Shown piece after piece: positions 1 through 11,891 of a stretch of DNA of 64,000 bases (position 1 is its first letter; every line of letters begins with the position of its first letter). The stretch covers positions 307,846-371,845 of the forward strand of contig WTPW01000021.1 in assembly GCA_009809945.1 (NCBI GenBank), given 5' to 3'. A model generated the notes under the pieces. It ran no database searches. It was not told the DNA's origin and worked only from the letters and a program-made list of their open reading frames with translations. A program made the position numbers and the translations under genes. The DNA is from Gigaspora margarita. Its lineage: Eukaryota > Glomeromycota > Glomeromycetes > Diversisporales > Gigasporaceae.

Positions 1-1884
1 TTTTTTTTTTTTTTTGCGTTATCTGTGTTTTAATAATTTCAATAATTATCATAAGAACCGTGTGAATATTTATTTTCAGAATTATAAAGGATGATAAAAA
101 AATTACGAAATTTGTTTTATAGAAACCATAAATAATGTAATCAGAACGTAATTCAAAAGACTATAAAATTTACTAAATATTTTGATTCCATGTTTATTAT
201 ATTATTAATTAATCTTTTTATATATAGATATATATATAATTTGAAGATATTCGAAGCATGGTTTTTTTAATTAGAAAAATCACATTATAAGTTATATAAT
301 CATAAATGTAAATAAAAATGATCATAAATTTTGCAATTACAAATATAAATGATCGTAAATTTGTAGTTACAAATGCAGATGATGTAAATCTCATAACAAC
401 TACCAAGCAAAATTTTATAGTAGTTACAAATGTAGCGACTATTATACACATATTTTAGATTATGAGAAATTCGTAATTTAAACGCAACTTCAAGTCCGCA
501 GCATTATAATCTAAATTTCTTAAATTATCTAATTCAGAGTTGTAAATTACACTCGTTAATTTACAAATAATTTATTATCTATTATATTTTAATTCCTCTA
601 TTATTTTTTTTTTATATTTACTACCACGATCGCATTATGTTATCAGTTAAATTAACAATCACGCAGAATGCNGCAGTGATTACAAATAAAAGATTATCGT
701 AAATTTTGTACCACATTTCGGATATTAAAAATGTCGTAATCATAAATTACGTTACAATGCAGTAATACATTTCGGATATTAAAAATGTCATAACAATGTA
801 GTAACACATTTGAATATCAAAAATGTCGTAATCGCAAATTTCGTAAAAACATTTCGAATATTAAAAAATGTAGTAACTATAAATTTTGTAAAGATTGTCG
901 TAATCGCAATTTTCGTAACAACATTTCGAATAGTAAAAATGTAGTAACCATAAATTTAGTAAGAATGTAGTAACACATTTCAGTTATCAATAATGTCATA
1001 ATTATGTGATATTATTATTATTACACATATTCGCATCAATTCACAGGTAGCCAATCAAAAACGTTTAAATGGACAAACTCTGAATTAGAAGGTTTAGATA
1101 CAACTCCTAAAGATTTACTACTATAAATAGAAGACTTAATCAGTAAATTACCCAATTTTGGTAAAGTTTGACTATATTTTCAAAAACTTTCATTAATGAC
1201 ATATTTGAATTTATGTATGAAATCCTATTGTACTACAAAATTCATATAATAAATGATCAATATACACTCTACCCTTAAAATTATTTATACTATAAACTAA
1301 ATATAACATATAAGATTTAATATATTAGAAGAATTAGCCATGTAATTTTTATTATAAGACTAATTCAGAAGGGTATTTAAAATTATTTATACAAAGTAAA
1401 CTAAATATGACACATAAGATTTTAATATATTAGATTAATAATATAAATTACTATATAAAATCAAGCATAATATATATATACAATTAATTTTAATTCAAAC
1501 TCATAGAAAAACATTCATGTAATTAATTAAATTCTGATAATCTACTTGTGATTATTTGTGATAATTAATCTATCAAATTATATAATTTTTAAAAATATTT
1601 ATTATTTTAAAGATATTAGAAAACAACAAACAAAAAACTTAAAATATAAAAATAAAAAATATTTCAGTTACCTTCATTTATAGTATAATTTCTCATGGGC
1701 ATATATTTGTTTTCTAAGTAAAGTTAATGAGGAGGTAGAATCTTTTTGGGTTCTTTAACAGTGAATAATAACATTTATTCAAAGCCAAAAATGACTTATA
1801 TTACATTTCTAAGAAGTACCTTAAAGCATTACACAGACAATTGATCTATATTAGCTAATTAAATAAAGAATATTTCTAATTTAT
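1..1884. other. Gene-free AT-rich DNA
   Basis: No credible coding region is seen; the only open frame (218-451, minus) is low-complexity and hydrophobic. The stretch begins with a T-run and holds the degenerate repeat listed at 700-1000. One N lies near 672. Confidence 0.6.
700..1000. repeat. Degenerate tandem repeat, 40-70 bp units
   Basis: Six imperfect units begin with ACATTTCGGATATTAAAAAT or a close variant (near 712, 768, 806, 849, 921 and 975). Each is followed by GTCGTAAT or GTAGTAAC and an AAATTTTGTAA-type tail. Unit length varies because the tail is sometimes doubled. A related motif (GATCGTAAATTTGTAGTTAC) occurs around 350-430. No coding potential is visible. Confidence 0.7.
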
Positions 1885-2208
1885 ACCACAGGTAATTATT
1901 ACCTATAGTCAATTTGACAATTAAAATTCAGGATTAGGTATAATATGTAAATCAATTTTTGTATAACAAAAACAAAAGGTTTTTTAAAATTTGCTAAAAT
2001 TGCTTCTAATCTAAAATCTTGCTTATGAAACTAATTTTTTTTATGCAAAAAAAATTTCTTTCTAAATTTTACTATACAGTATATAAAGCATTATTCTAAC
2101 CTCTAAACTTTACTCTTACTCTAATATAAAAAAAAATTAACTTTTATTTAATAAAAATTGTTTATTTTTATTTATATATATAGATTACAGGTGGTAATCA
2201 CCTGTGGT
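1885..2208. mobile_element. Small TIR element (MITE-like)
   Basis: The left end ACCACAGGTAATTATTACCT is mirrored by AGGTGGTAATCACCTGTGGT at the right end, giving imperfect 20-bp inverted repeats around 324 bp of AT-rich non-coding DNA. Each end is itself nearly palindromic. No clear target-site duplication is seen, so the family is unassigned. Confidence 0.5.
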
Positions 2209-3491
2209 GAACATTAGTAATTTTCTTAAATAAATATCTGACTATGAAATTAAAACTTGTTAAACTAACAAATTTTATACCCTTATATAGTGTATATTGC
2301 CAAATATACAGTATATCTGTTATGCATTATTTATTGATTTCTGTCATTAAAGGATGATATAAAATATCTGTAAAAAGAATAATGTTCATTATACTTTGAA
2401 ATTGGTGTCGATATGAATTTTACTAATATAAATATTAAATCATTGTTTAAAACTATATATATATTAGAATAAAACATTATTGATATTATACCAATATTAA
2501 AGCATTTTGTTAAAAATTATATATTATTTAGAAAAAACATTATTATTATAAAATATAATAATAATGATATAATAAATACTAGAACTTATACTAAATATAA
2601 TACTTTTATAAAATTTATAGCAAACTCTTTTATTATTGACAACACAAATAATAATATTATTTATTCATATATTTGTTATGCAAGATACAGTTATGCCTCC
2701 TTAAACATTTTAAATTATTTGTTTTTCAGTAGTAAAAATTATAAGTTTTTTTTGGGTTTAATTTTGAATCACTATAAAAAAGTTTTATTAATATTAATAA
2801 ACAAAAAATTAAATTTAATATTAATAACAACAAAAAAAATAATATTTTTTTCAAGTTTTTCTTTGGCCCTCCATGTTTTGTTATTATAAAATTCTCTATT
2901 GAGCAAATATATATTTCCAAATTATTTTATTCTGTTTAAGTAAATGAAGCTTTTTTGTTATCCAATATGAAGTATCTTAAAAGTATTAATAATCTAGTAT
3001 TTTAGCTTTGAATTATATAGAATGCTTTGGATTTTTTAATGCATTTAAACATTAATTATAGCAATTAATATCTATTAAGCTTCATTTGGTTGATATACTT
3101 TTCTAAGATTCTATTAAAGGATTCACAAAATAGAAAACTATAAGTTTGCAAATCTATAATATCAATAAAGAAAAAAAATATTTATGAAATAATATATGAT
3201 CATTAACAAACTTTTAATTATTAATTTAATTTTTTACTGATATTTTATTGATATATTATTAAATATAAAACTTATTTAATAAGTCTGATAACCATTTCAT
3301 CAATAGTTTAGGTTATTTGATAAATTAGTAAAAATTAGTAAATAATATATATCAATCCCTAAATGATGGAATCAATCATTAATACATTTATGTGCTTGAA
3401 GATTTTTCTAAAATTTAAAATATTTATTTTCTTATATTAAACCAAATTTTAATTATATAATTTTCAATTTACTATAATTATTAAGCAATAA
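2209..3491. other. Gene-free AT-rich DNA
   Basis: I see no gene, RNA or clear repeat here. The 64-codon minus-strand frame at 2726-2920 is low-complexity and hydrophobic and is probably chance. Confidence 0.55.
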
Positions 3492-3705
3492 TTGTGGCAG
3501 ATTAAAATGAAATCCAGATTAAAATGAAATTATAGTATAAAATCTCAAAAACTAAATTTTTTTTGGGGTGCATTTTTTAGGGTTAGGGGTTAGGGTTAGG
3601 GTTTAGTTTTAAAAAAAGTTATAATAAACAAGTATTAGTAGGTTTTAGAAGGTTAGCAGGTTAAGTAGAAAATATAGATTTCATTTTAAATTATGATCTG
3701 TGACA
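3492..3705. mobile_element. MITE with internal TTAGGG tract, copy 1
   Basis: The ends TTGTGGCAGATTAAAATGAA and its near mirror ATTTCATTTTAAATTATGATCTGTGACAA (split, 3677-3705) form imperfect TIRs of about 20-25 bp. The inside carries a telomere-like TTAGGG tract at 3578-3606, followed by the words TTTTAGAAGG and TAGCAGGTTAA. A second copy with the same order of motifs lies at 50621-50817, which supports a real mobile family. The target duplication is unclear in this AT-rich site. Confidence 0.7.
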
Positions 3706-5383
3706 ATAATTAGTTAACATATTCTAGATTTATAATAAAAAATATTTACAATTTACTAGGAATAAAGATCAAATAATCAGAACCCAAACCTTATATTAGA
3801 ACAACATTTGGTTTTTATATTGAAGTTTTATTATACAATATAAATATCTATTATATTCTAAAATTGTATCCAAGCTTTAAATTGTATAGAAAGTTATTAT
3901 AATTAGAGAAGAATATCAATAACTCTAGTAAAAACATGATTTATTCTATAATACCTGTTTTACTAATTGTTGTTAATGTTTGCCTTCATTATAATTTCAA
4001 TAAAATTATACTATGATCAGAAACTTTCTATAGAAAGATTCTCAATCACAAATAATTATATGAAAATTACAATAAAAATAGATATAAACAACATAAGTCA
4101 GGTTATTATTTATGAATTTCCTGTGAGCTTAAAAATTACAGCAAAAATTTCTGATTATTATATGATGCAGATGGCCCTTTGGACTATCTATATCCTATCT
4201 GCTATAATTATCAGGAAACTGCTAAAAATTTTAAACTCCCAGAAAAATATAATAATAATAAATATATTTTATATTAGAATAAATATTAATTGTTGACTTG
4301 TATATTTAAATTCATTGAATTTGTTAAGTTTTTATTAATTTTTGGCAAGAAGTAATAAGTTAATAAGTAGTATTTTACAATTTAATTTTTTAATTAGCTA
4401 AAATAAAAACTTATATACCATTTGAGTATCTGATTGAACTACAGTATGAATGGGCAAATAAAATTAAAGTTATTATTTTTTTCTAGTTATTAAATTTCTG
4501 TTGAGATATAATTTTTTCAAACTGAAACCTATATAAAATTTACAAATACAAGATTAAAATAAACAATTTTAACTTATAGTTGAGCAAATTAATTTTGATT
4601 ATTTTTAATTAATATTTATATTAAAGCACTTTTTTTCTTTTATTAATATGTATATTTATATATATTGTATACTAATTAGATATATGCAAATGCAGGTTTT
4701 TTGACTTTGCATTGCATAATATGATATTATAAAGCATGATGCATTATGCAATTCTGTATTTTTTTATAATATAATTATTTATTAACTTTTAATTAAAAAT
4801 AATATTAATGTATGCAATAATAGTATATAACTAATTGGCAAATTTTTAAATTGCTAAAATCAGCAAAATTTATATATTACATATTATATAGAATCTGAAA
4901 ATCAGGAATTTAATATTAAATACAAAAAGTCTAAAATTGTCTATGTGTTTTTGACTTTTCTAAAAGACTAGTCATTAGGAAGATTGAAAGGTATTAAATA
5001 ATATTATTAAAGATGTTGCTTAACAAACCTTTTTTTGGCTACCAATTTTTATTAATAAAATTAGTGCTAAAATATAAAATGGTTAAATTACACTAGTTAT
5101 TAATAGCAAGCTAAGTTACTTAATGTGTTTTTTGTTGTTTAACATTAATTTTACTAATAATATAGTTAACTAATAAACGGTTTGTTAAACAATATTTGTA
5201 ATAGTATTATATAACATCCTTCAAATTTTCTATACTAATAAAAGAATAAAAAACAGGTGACCATGCTAATTATAGCAAAATCAGAAGATCACAGTATATG
5301 ACAGTAAAGGATGGGTCAAAAAATTTGTTTGCTAAAAACTATTTTATAAGATTAGAAAAGAATATATAATTGATGAGTGTCCT
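3706..5383. other. Gene-free AT-rich DNA
   Basis: A 109-codon plus-strand frame (3967-4296) is the only notable opening. It is rich in Ile, Lys and Asn as expected by chance from this base composition, and I find no recognisable domain. Nothing else is supported. Confidence 0.5.
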
Positions 5384-6575
5384 TATCCTAGACTACTGGT
5401 TTAGGATAGTTATCCTGGATCTCTAGGGTTCAGGCAAATTAAGCTAGACCCCAAATATAATTAGTTCAAACCTGTTAACTATCAAACAAAAATTTTTAAG
5501 ATTTTTTGTCTTTATAATATACTACTCATAGATGCCAATTTTGCAACAATTTAATAAAAAATTTTTTATATTAAATTTTATTTTATATTATTTTATTATT
5601 TTTATTTATTTATAATTTTACATAAATAGGCAAAATAAACAGATAAAATGAATGAGCAAAAAAACAAGTAAGAAATCAGAAAAAATGAAAAGATAAAAAC
5701 AATAAAAAAAATGGCAAAAAAAAAAACTTAAAGAGAAAATTATAAAGAATTATTAGATAACTAACAAAAAATAATAGAACTACAAAGAGTGATAAGGGTT
5801 CAATAAAAAAAATAATTAATAGCTCAGCTGATGCTGAAACTTAAGGTATCAATTTGAATCATTAAACAAATTAATAACACTATTGATGATTCTAAAAATA
5901 AAACATAAAGAATTAAAATATAAAAAAAATAAAAAATGCTCTGTGACTAATACTCAATAAAAAAAATAAATAAGAACTTACTAAAAAAATAATGACTTGC
6001 ACAAAGACAGCTAAAAAAAAAATAAAAAAGGTTCAAAAATTTTTATCAAAATTATTACCAAAAAAATTTACTGAAAACGTCAAAAGTCTAATGAAACAGT
6101 GATGAAAAACTTAAATATATAGCATGATCTATATTAAAATCAACCTCAAAAGCAACAACACCAATACAACAAAATCATACCAAAACAGTGATGCCAGAAC
6201 CAGCACGATAAAATTACAGACTCCAAAAAATGATGACTCCAAAAAAAGTGATGGTTCTAAAAAAATGACAACTTTAAAAAAGCAACAGCTCCAAAAAAAA
6301 CAATGGCTCAAAAAAAGCAATGACTCCAAAAAGCAACAACATCAAAGAACGATGACTACAAAAAGCGATGACATCAAAGCAATGACATGTGACACCAAAA
6401 CAATAATAACATGACATCAAGTAGTGACTATTGAAAAAAAAATAAAATTAATTTTATAGTGATTATCATGCCGGTACTGTGCACAACAAACATTTAATTA
6501 GGGTCCACAACAAAATTTTAGACCCTCAGGGTCTAGAATAAATTGCCTAAACCCCCTGGTCTAGGTTAAGTTTTT
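5384..6575. mobile_element. Decayed TIR element with lysine-rich remnant
   Basis: Inverted ends match imperfectly. On the left is CTTATCCTAGAC..GGTTTAGG followed by CAGGCAAATTAAGCTAGACC; the right end on the opposite strand reads CTTAACCTAGACC..GGTTTAGG followed by GCAATTTATTCTAGACC. The interior (5650-6420) is a stop-riddled, Lys/Gln/Asp-rich reading of the plus strand. It ends in a 96-codon open stretch (6124-6414) made of repeats like SKKSDGSKK. Many of the stops are TAA where CAA would extend the frame. The remnant is not recognisable as a known transposase. Confidence 0.5.
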
Positions 6576-6794
6576 TCATAATTTATAAGTTCTGTTTTAA
6601 AAAAATATATTATTAGAATAAAAGCAAATTACATAATCTTGATTAAATAAATATTATATAATAAAGGGCATGCCACAAATCATGTAATTTTTTTTACTTT
6701 GTATAGTGTGATCACCCTATATTAATTCTGATTGGATAATATAATGACTAATATTTTATAATACATTCGATAAATATAGATAATATTTAATAAA

Positions 6795-7091
6795 TTTTGA
6801 TCTACTGGTCCATTTTGGATGATTTTACTACCAAAATACTCGTCTCAATGCGATGATTCTAACAAGCCCAAAATCATCAATATCCAATCACGAGATCGTG
6901 ATATTGCTAAAGTTTTGTGCTATGTTATATATGTCTTAAAATTTATTTTAATGCATATATAAAATAATACAAAACCTTAATGATATTATAATCCTGTGAT
7001 TAGCTTTGACGATTTTGAGCTTGTTAGAATTGTTTCATTGAGATGATCATTTTGGTAATAAAATCATCCAAAATGGACTAGTAGATCAAAA
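6795..7091. mobile_element. MITE with ~90-bp TIRs
   Basis: The left arm begins TTTTGATCTACTGGTCCATT and the right arm, read in reverse, TTTTGATCTACTAGTCCATT. The match runs on through GGATGATTTTA and TTCTAACAAGC for roughly 90 bp on each side. The centre is AT-rich and non-coding. It lies inside the larger inverted repeat 6668-7825. Confidence 0.75.
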
Positions 7092-7135
7092 GTAACTTAA
7101 TATAAAATAATATATATATATATTATATATGGTTT

Positions 7136-7674
7136 AATATATTTGTAGCCATAGGTTACAATAAATTTTTTGTAACCAGGGTCCATAACTAAACCCAGGT
7201 GTAATAGATCAATTTTACCACACCATTTTTCAATCTCCTTATATTTAAAGTGAAGTAAATAAATTATGGTTAGAGTTAGGGTTTGGGTTAGGGATTGAGC
7301 AAGAGTTATAGATAAAATCGCTCTCCCGACATTTTTTATTAGTGCTTCAAGGCAGGTTTAGACATTCGTTTTTTGTATTTTCAGCTTTTTTACTTTTTTT
7401 TCGCTTCATAAAAATTGGTGATATGATTGGTCGATCAATGTAAATCTCACAAATAAGGAAATTGAAAAACGGTGCGATAAAATTGGTCGGTGTAATATAA
7501 TTATAGTTAGGGTTAGTGTAATGTTAAAGTTAGGGTTAGGTTAGGGTTAAAGTCAAGATTAATACAAAATCTCGAGAGGAGCATTTTTTTGTTAGTAACA
7601 CAACAGAGGTTACGTAAAATTTTGAGTTATTAACAATTTTGTAAAATGCGGTTAGCCTTGGTTACAAATATATT
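7136..7674. mobile_element. TIR element with two telomere-like tracts
   Basis: The ends AATATATTTGTAGCCATAGG and, in reverse, AATATATTTGTAACCAAGGC are TIRs. Inside are TTAGGG-type tracts at about 7270-7293 and 7508-7550, plus CTCTCCCGAC and CTCGAGAGGAGC around them. No coding capacity is seen. The flanks are (TA)n, so a target duplication cannot be judged. Confidence 0.6.
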
Positions 7675-7825
7675 AATACTATATATATTATATACTGTAT
7701 ATAATTTAATATATAATATACTGTATATAATTTAATATATATATATATATATAGTATATTATATATATTAAATATAGACGTGATCACCCCTATCCATGGT
7801 AAAAATCACGTAATTTCTGGCATAC

Positions 7826-8350
7826 ACTAATCTCTATGTGCATTTTTAAATGATACAATTCATACATTACATTATGTGACATTATTGCATAATGTAGCAT
7901 AAGGCCTATCTCTAATACTAAAGCTAGATTTAGAATCAACTCAATTTATTAATTCTAAATATACTAGGTTAAAATAAAATTTTATTAAATTTACTCAAAT
8001 AAAGCTATTTATATATATTATATTCTAATTACAAAATATAATTGTTGAATAACAGATACGTACTTCAACAAGACAATTACCTTTTTGCATTGAGAAATAT
8101 TTTTTCAAATTTTTTTTTTTCAAAACTTAGATCAAAGATAAAGTAACAATCACCCGGTCAAAATTTTGAATTATAATTCTTTTAATTTATAGAATTAAAA
8201 TACAAAAATTCCATTATTTAGTTAGATGATTGTTATTTTGTCTTGTTCTAAATTTTGAAAGCATTGTATTAATAACTGATAAATTAATAAGTAGTTTTTC
8301 TCACAGGTCATTGTAAAAGTGGCAACTGCTTCGTAATAGGAAAATATAGG
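7826..8350. other. Gene-free AT-rich DNA
   Basis: No gene or clear repeat is visible. The minus-strand frame at 8222-8437 overlaps the start of the following repeat and has no recognisable product. Confidence 0.5.
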
Positions 8351-9365
8351 ACCTACGAATACCAATAACACTAGTACTACTAATACTACTAATCTACTAA
8401 GATTACTAAACCAACTTACTAAAACACTATCAAACATAAAACCTAATAGTATCTGGCTACGATCGTGACATGGAAAGGTTTAATCCAAGTAAATAGTGTA
8501 TTAGATTAGAGCTTATATTACGTCATGAATCTCTACTTAGAGTAATGGGATTGGAACACAATTTCACTTATTGGAGGGGGTTGTTGGTTTTAATACTGCT
8601 AAATACTATTAACTCAAAATTTATATCGGGGGTACCACTAGAACTAATATTACTACTGGAATTTCGAAGGTTAAGACTCAAATTGAGTTGAACTCTATAT
8701 GAGTTATCTGTTTATTGACGTGAAAAGGTGAGTCTTATATACTTTCCACCCATTTATTGATACACAATCACATACTAAATACATCAATACATACTCAATA
8801 TTACAAAAGATTTACGTTTAGTTGCTATGTACTAAAACTGGAATATGTACATGTTGAAGGGTATGTACAAAACTAGAATATGTACATGCATGTACATCGG
8901 TATGTACAAAACTAGAATGTGTACAAAAACTGGAATATGTACATAGTACAAAACTGGAAATTGTACAGTGTGAGAGGCGGGGCTGGTAGCAAGGTCAATG
9001 GAAGTTGGGAAATAGGTTATACAACTAACGAATAACAATAACACTACTAAAAAAAACTACACGCTAAACACTATCTAACCTAAACCCTAATAGCAACAGA
9101 CTACGATCGAGACATGGTAAGATTTGGTCCGAGCAATTAAGATATAGATTAGAGCTCATATTATGTCGAACCAAAGGATTAGGTTACTAATTCCTTATAC
9201 AAATTTGACATATCAGGGGATAATAAGTTTTTACACTAAAAACCAATAATGCATTGACTTACACTATATATCGAGGAAATTACCAGAAATCGATACTGAA
9301 CTCTAACTGAGTTATGTTTTATTGGAGGTGAGCTGATACTCTTATATACTTTCAATTACAGACTA
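8350..9365. repeat. Two diverged direct copies, ~650-bp spacing
   Basis: Matching blocks occur in the same order at about 8350-8760 and 9020-9365. They are AACACTA.TACTAAT tracts, then CTACGATCG.GACATGG, then TAGATTAGAGCT.ATATTA.GTC, then a TATCG(G/A)G block, and finally a GAGTTAT...GGTGAG..(CT)CTTATATACTTTC end. Between them lies a GTACA-palindrome-rich stretch (8828-8975) with TGTACAAAACTGGAATATGT repeated. They could be old long-terminal-repeat-like ends, but no internal retroelement frame is seen. Confidence 0.5.
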
Positions 9366-9476
9366 AATATTGATTTAAAAATTTTCAATTAAATTGATTC
9401 GATTAATTTTTTCTAATCCATCGATTCAATTTTGTCTTTAAAATATAGAAACTAAAAATAGAAAAGAGAAAAAAAA

Positions 9477-9560
9477 ATGAACACAGCCACGACTCCTGAT
9501 TGTGTTACGCCGAGCAATTTCGACACAATAGAGGCGTATCTGCGGCGATTCCTTACTATG
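9477..9560 (+). CDS. Possible short first exon or micro-ORF (uncertain)
   Basis: An ATG follows an A-rich leader. Twenty-eight codons of unusually balanced composition (MNTATTPDCV.. ending LRRFLTM) then run to a GTAATT that could be a splice donor at 9561; without splicing the frame stops three codons later. The GC content is clearly above the surrounding DNA, which is why it is listed. No downstream exon could be linked with confidence, and the product is unrecognised. It may be a real first exon, the relic of one, or chance. Confidence 0.3.
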
Positions 9561-9571
9561 GTAATTGCTTA

Positions 9572-11444
9572 AAATATTACCAACTATATTAAACCCATCT
9601 AAATATAGATAATTCGATATATATATAACGTAAAACTAAAAATAGTAATAATAATATGCTAAAAAAAGAAAACGATGAGGCTGGAGCACTTTACATTTCT
9701 CAGTTGGGTTTTTGCAGAAAAACCAAACTAGAACCGAAAAACTGGGTCAAGTTAGGAATAAATACAGACCCGGAAAAATTCGGACACAATCTGAAAACCA
9801 GTTAAAAAATGTTATTAATATTATTTCGGTTCGAGTCCAGGAAACTAGTCGGTCTGATAAACAGTAGCCGGTTTCGGGTTTTCGGTTCGGGTCCATAGAA
9901 CTAGTGATAAGTCGCGTGTTTGCTATACTGATAAAGAAAAGAGATAAATCATGTTAATTATGTCCGCAGCTTTCCCCAGAAAAAAGCACGAATTGTTTAG
10001 TAGTACTGTAGATAAAATTTTGCATTGAAATGATTGTCGTTAAGAAGTTGTGCAATACAAAAACACATATTCTATTTATAGATAGAAGTTTAATAATGAA
10101 CATTTTACTTTCTCGTAATACGTTAGAAAGTTTGCGTTTACCGATTATTGCCTATCTTATAACAACAACATACGATCTATATATAAGTAACACCAAGATA
10201 GATTTATTGGCTAATTAATCTAAATAAAGTTAATTTGAGGCTATTGAACAAAATAGTAATGATATTGAATTTTGAATTTAATGACACTTGCATACAATTA
10301 TTCCACGTGAAAAAAGCTAATTTCTTTTTTACAACGATTACCGTTTCTTAATGTTACCCTCATGATTCGTTAATGTATCTTTCTTTTTTTTTTTGGAATT
10401 GATTGAAATAATCAAAAAAGACTATAAATAGATGATCAATACCTCATTTAAATAAAGTATACAGAGTACGTACGTGTTGTATATCAATATATTTAAATTT
10501 TTTTTTTTGTAAGATGTAGTAGATAATATTTTATCGCGAACAAAAAGAACTGGACAAATATTTTTTGAAGTCATAACTAGCTAATTTTATATTTTAAGTA
10601 TTATTGTATAAATTTTATTATTGTTATTGTTATGAAATATAATTATCATTTAGTATTCAATATAAATAAATTCGTTCTATTGTTTTTTTTTTTATTATAT
10701 TATAAATAAAATATTACGAGAACTTGTTTAAAACCAGAATGAAAAAAATATGAAGTTTTTTTATGAAATATTACCTAAATTGGGATCATTCATAACCTTT
10801 AAAAATGCTTATCATTAGGTTTATTTGCTAAACCAGTAACTGTAAAATTTTATGTCTTACTAACTTGTCTCATATCTGACGATTTATAAAATACGTATAG
10901 TTAAATTAAATCATCAATCTGTTTTATAACATAATGACAAACAGTGACGATTTGTACAGCATAAAAAAAAAAAGGAAACCTGTCTAAAAAAAAAATTGAT
11001 AGCTATTATTCTTTAAATCAAGAAATTCTATTAATAAATTCTACATATTTTTATTTATTTAATGCAATTAATGCAAGACACATTATCTATTGATGCATCA
11101 GCCTAAAATAAATTAGCTCGGTCAAACGGGGATCGGCCGAAATCGATAAAGTTTTCTGCTAATTGTACATAAGATCGACTTTGTTTTTGTGAAATAAGCG
11201 AATTTCAACATCAAATGATGATACAAACTTTAAATTATTTACAAAACATTAATATTTTGACCGAAGGAGAACATTAGATTAAGCATTCATCTTCGATAAT
11301 TTGATAAATAAACAACGCCCTCTATTACAAATCAGGACTATAACACGCTTGTAAGTCTTTATCAAAAAGTATATATTGCGATGAACAAACGTGGAATCCG
11401 GAATCCAAAATCCAAAATCCAAAAAAAAATAAAAATAAAAAATA
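9572..11444. other. No supported gene; GGTTCGGGT-type degenerate inverted tract near 9700-9905
   Basis: AT-rich DNA. Around 9715-9905 there are ACTAGAACCGAAAAACTGGG and, in reverse on the far side, ACTAGTTCTATGGACCCGAA with CCGAAAACCCGAAACCGG. This looks like a worn TIR element. The 62-codon frame at 10030-10218 has no recognisable features. Confidence 0.4.
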
Positions 11445-11891
11445 ATGGAGGAGTTCAATAATGATGATGTTGAATTTTTAAATGATAATGTCAGAGACTT
11501 TATTTCTCCCACTTCTTATACTCCGATAGATATATCAGGATACTTTAGAAATAATAACATTGGACCCACTCTAGAAACCGTTATTGAATGCGTTATTAGA
11601 TTACATGCACCAAATAATAGGAATTTTTGCAACCAAGCCATCGTTAGGGTAAGGGAACTAATATTGTTATCTATCAGTTCCGAGGAACGGGACAAATATG
11701 AAGATCTTGTTAGCCAAGTTCTCGCTATATTGGCACCAGCACCCTCCGTACCACAGGCTCCAGTAACTCCAGCCTTTTCCTTGCCTATGGAAATGCTTGA
11801 AGGCTTTGTCTTTTGTCCATATACGAAGTCGCAAGAACAAGAATATAACGGGATCGAAACGTTGAACATGGGTATTCCACCAAACTATTAA
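11445..11891 (+). CDS. Orphan 148-residue protein
   Basis: A single-exon frame starts after an A-rich leader (AAAATAAAAAATA-ATG) and ends TAA. Its composition and codon use are more balanced than the surrounding AT-rich DNA. The acidic N-terminus (EEFNNDDVEFLNDNV, residues 2-16) precedes a helical-looking central block (about 38-92), then a Pro/Ala-rich linker (PAPSVPQAPVTPAF, about 97-110) and a polar tail. Residues about 76-92 (SISSEERDKYEDLVSQV) faintly resemble the third helix of an HMG box, but the rest of that domain is not evident. I do not recognise the family. No partner gene is adjacent. It could be a lineage-specific gene or one exon of a longer one. Confidence 0.65.
   Translation: MEEFNNDDVEFLNDNVRDFISPTSYTPIDISGYFRNNNIGPTLETVIECVIRLHAPNNRNFCNQAIVRVRELILLSISSEERDKYEDLVSQVLAILAPAPSVPQAPVTPAFSLPMEMLEGFVFCPYTKSQEQEYNGIETLNMGIPPNY

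Larger units (their letters stand above)
6668..7825. mobile_element. Outer TIR element containing two inner TIR elements
   Basis: The outer ends GCATGCCACAAATCATGTAA (left) and the right end read in reverse (GTATGCCAGAAATTACGTGA) are imperfect inverted repeats. They continue for about 45 bp to a shared GTGATCAC. Two further TIR elements (6795-7091 and 7136-7674) sit inside. A related ATCATGTAATTTT end appears at 15236, so the family is probably dispersed. Confidence 0.5.

Noticed and set aside
3578..3606. True chromosome end or interstitial telomere
   Set aside because: The tract is short and lies inside a TIR element with a second genomic copy, so it belongs to the element.
3967..4296. 109-codon plus-strand frame
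   Set aside because: Composition follows the AT-rich background (Ile, Lys, Asn, Tyr), there is no domain, no neighbouring gene and no conserved copy.
8350..9365. Possible LTR pair
   Set aside because: No TG..CA ends, no primer-binding site or polypurine tract seen, and no retroviral-type frame between the copies; kept only as a direct repeat.
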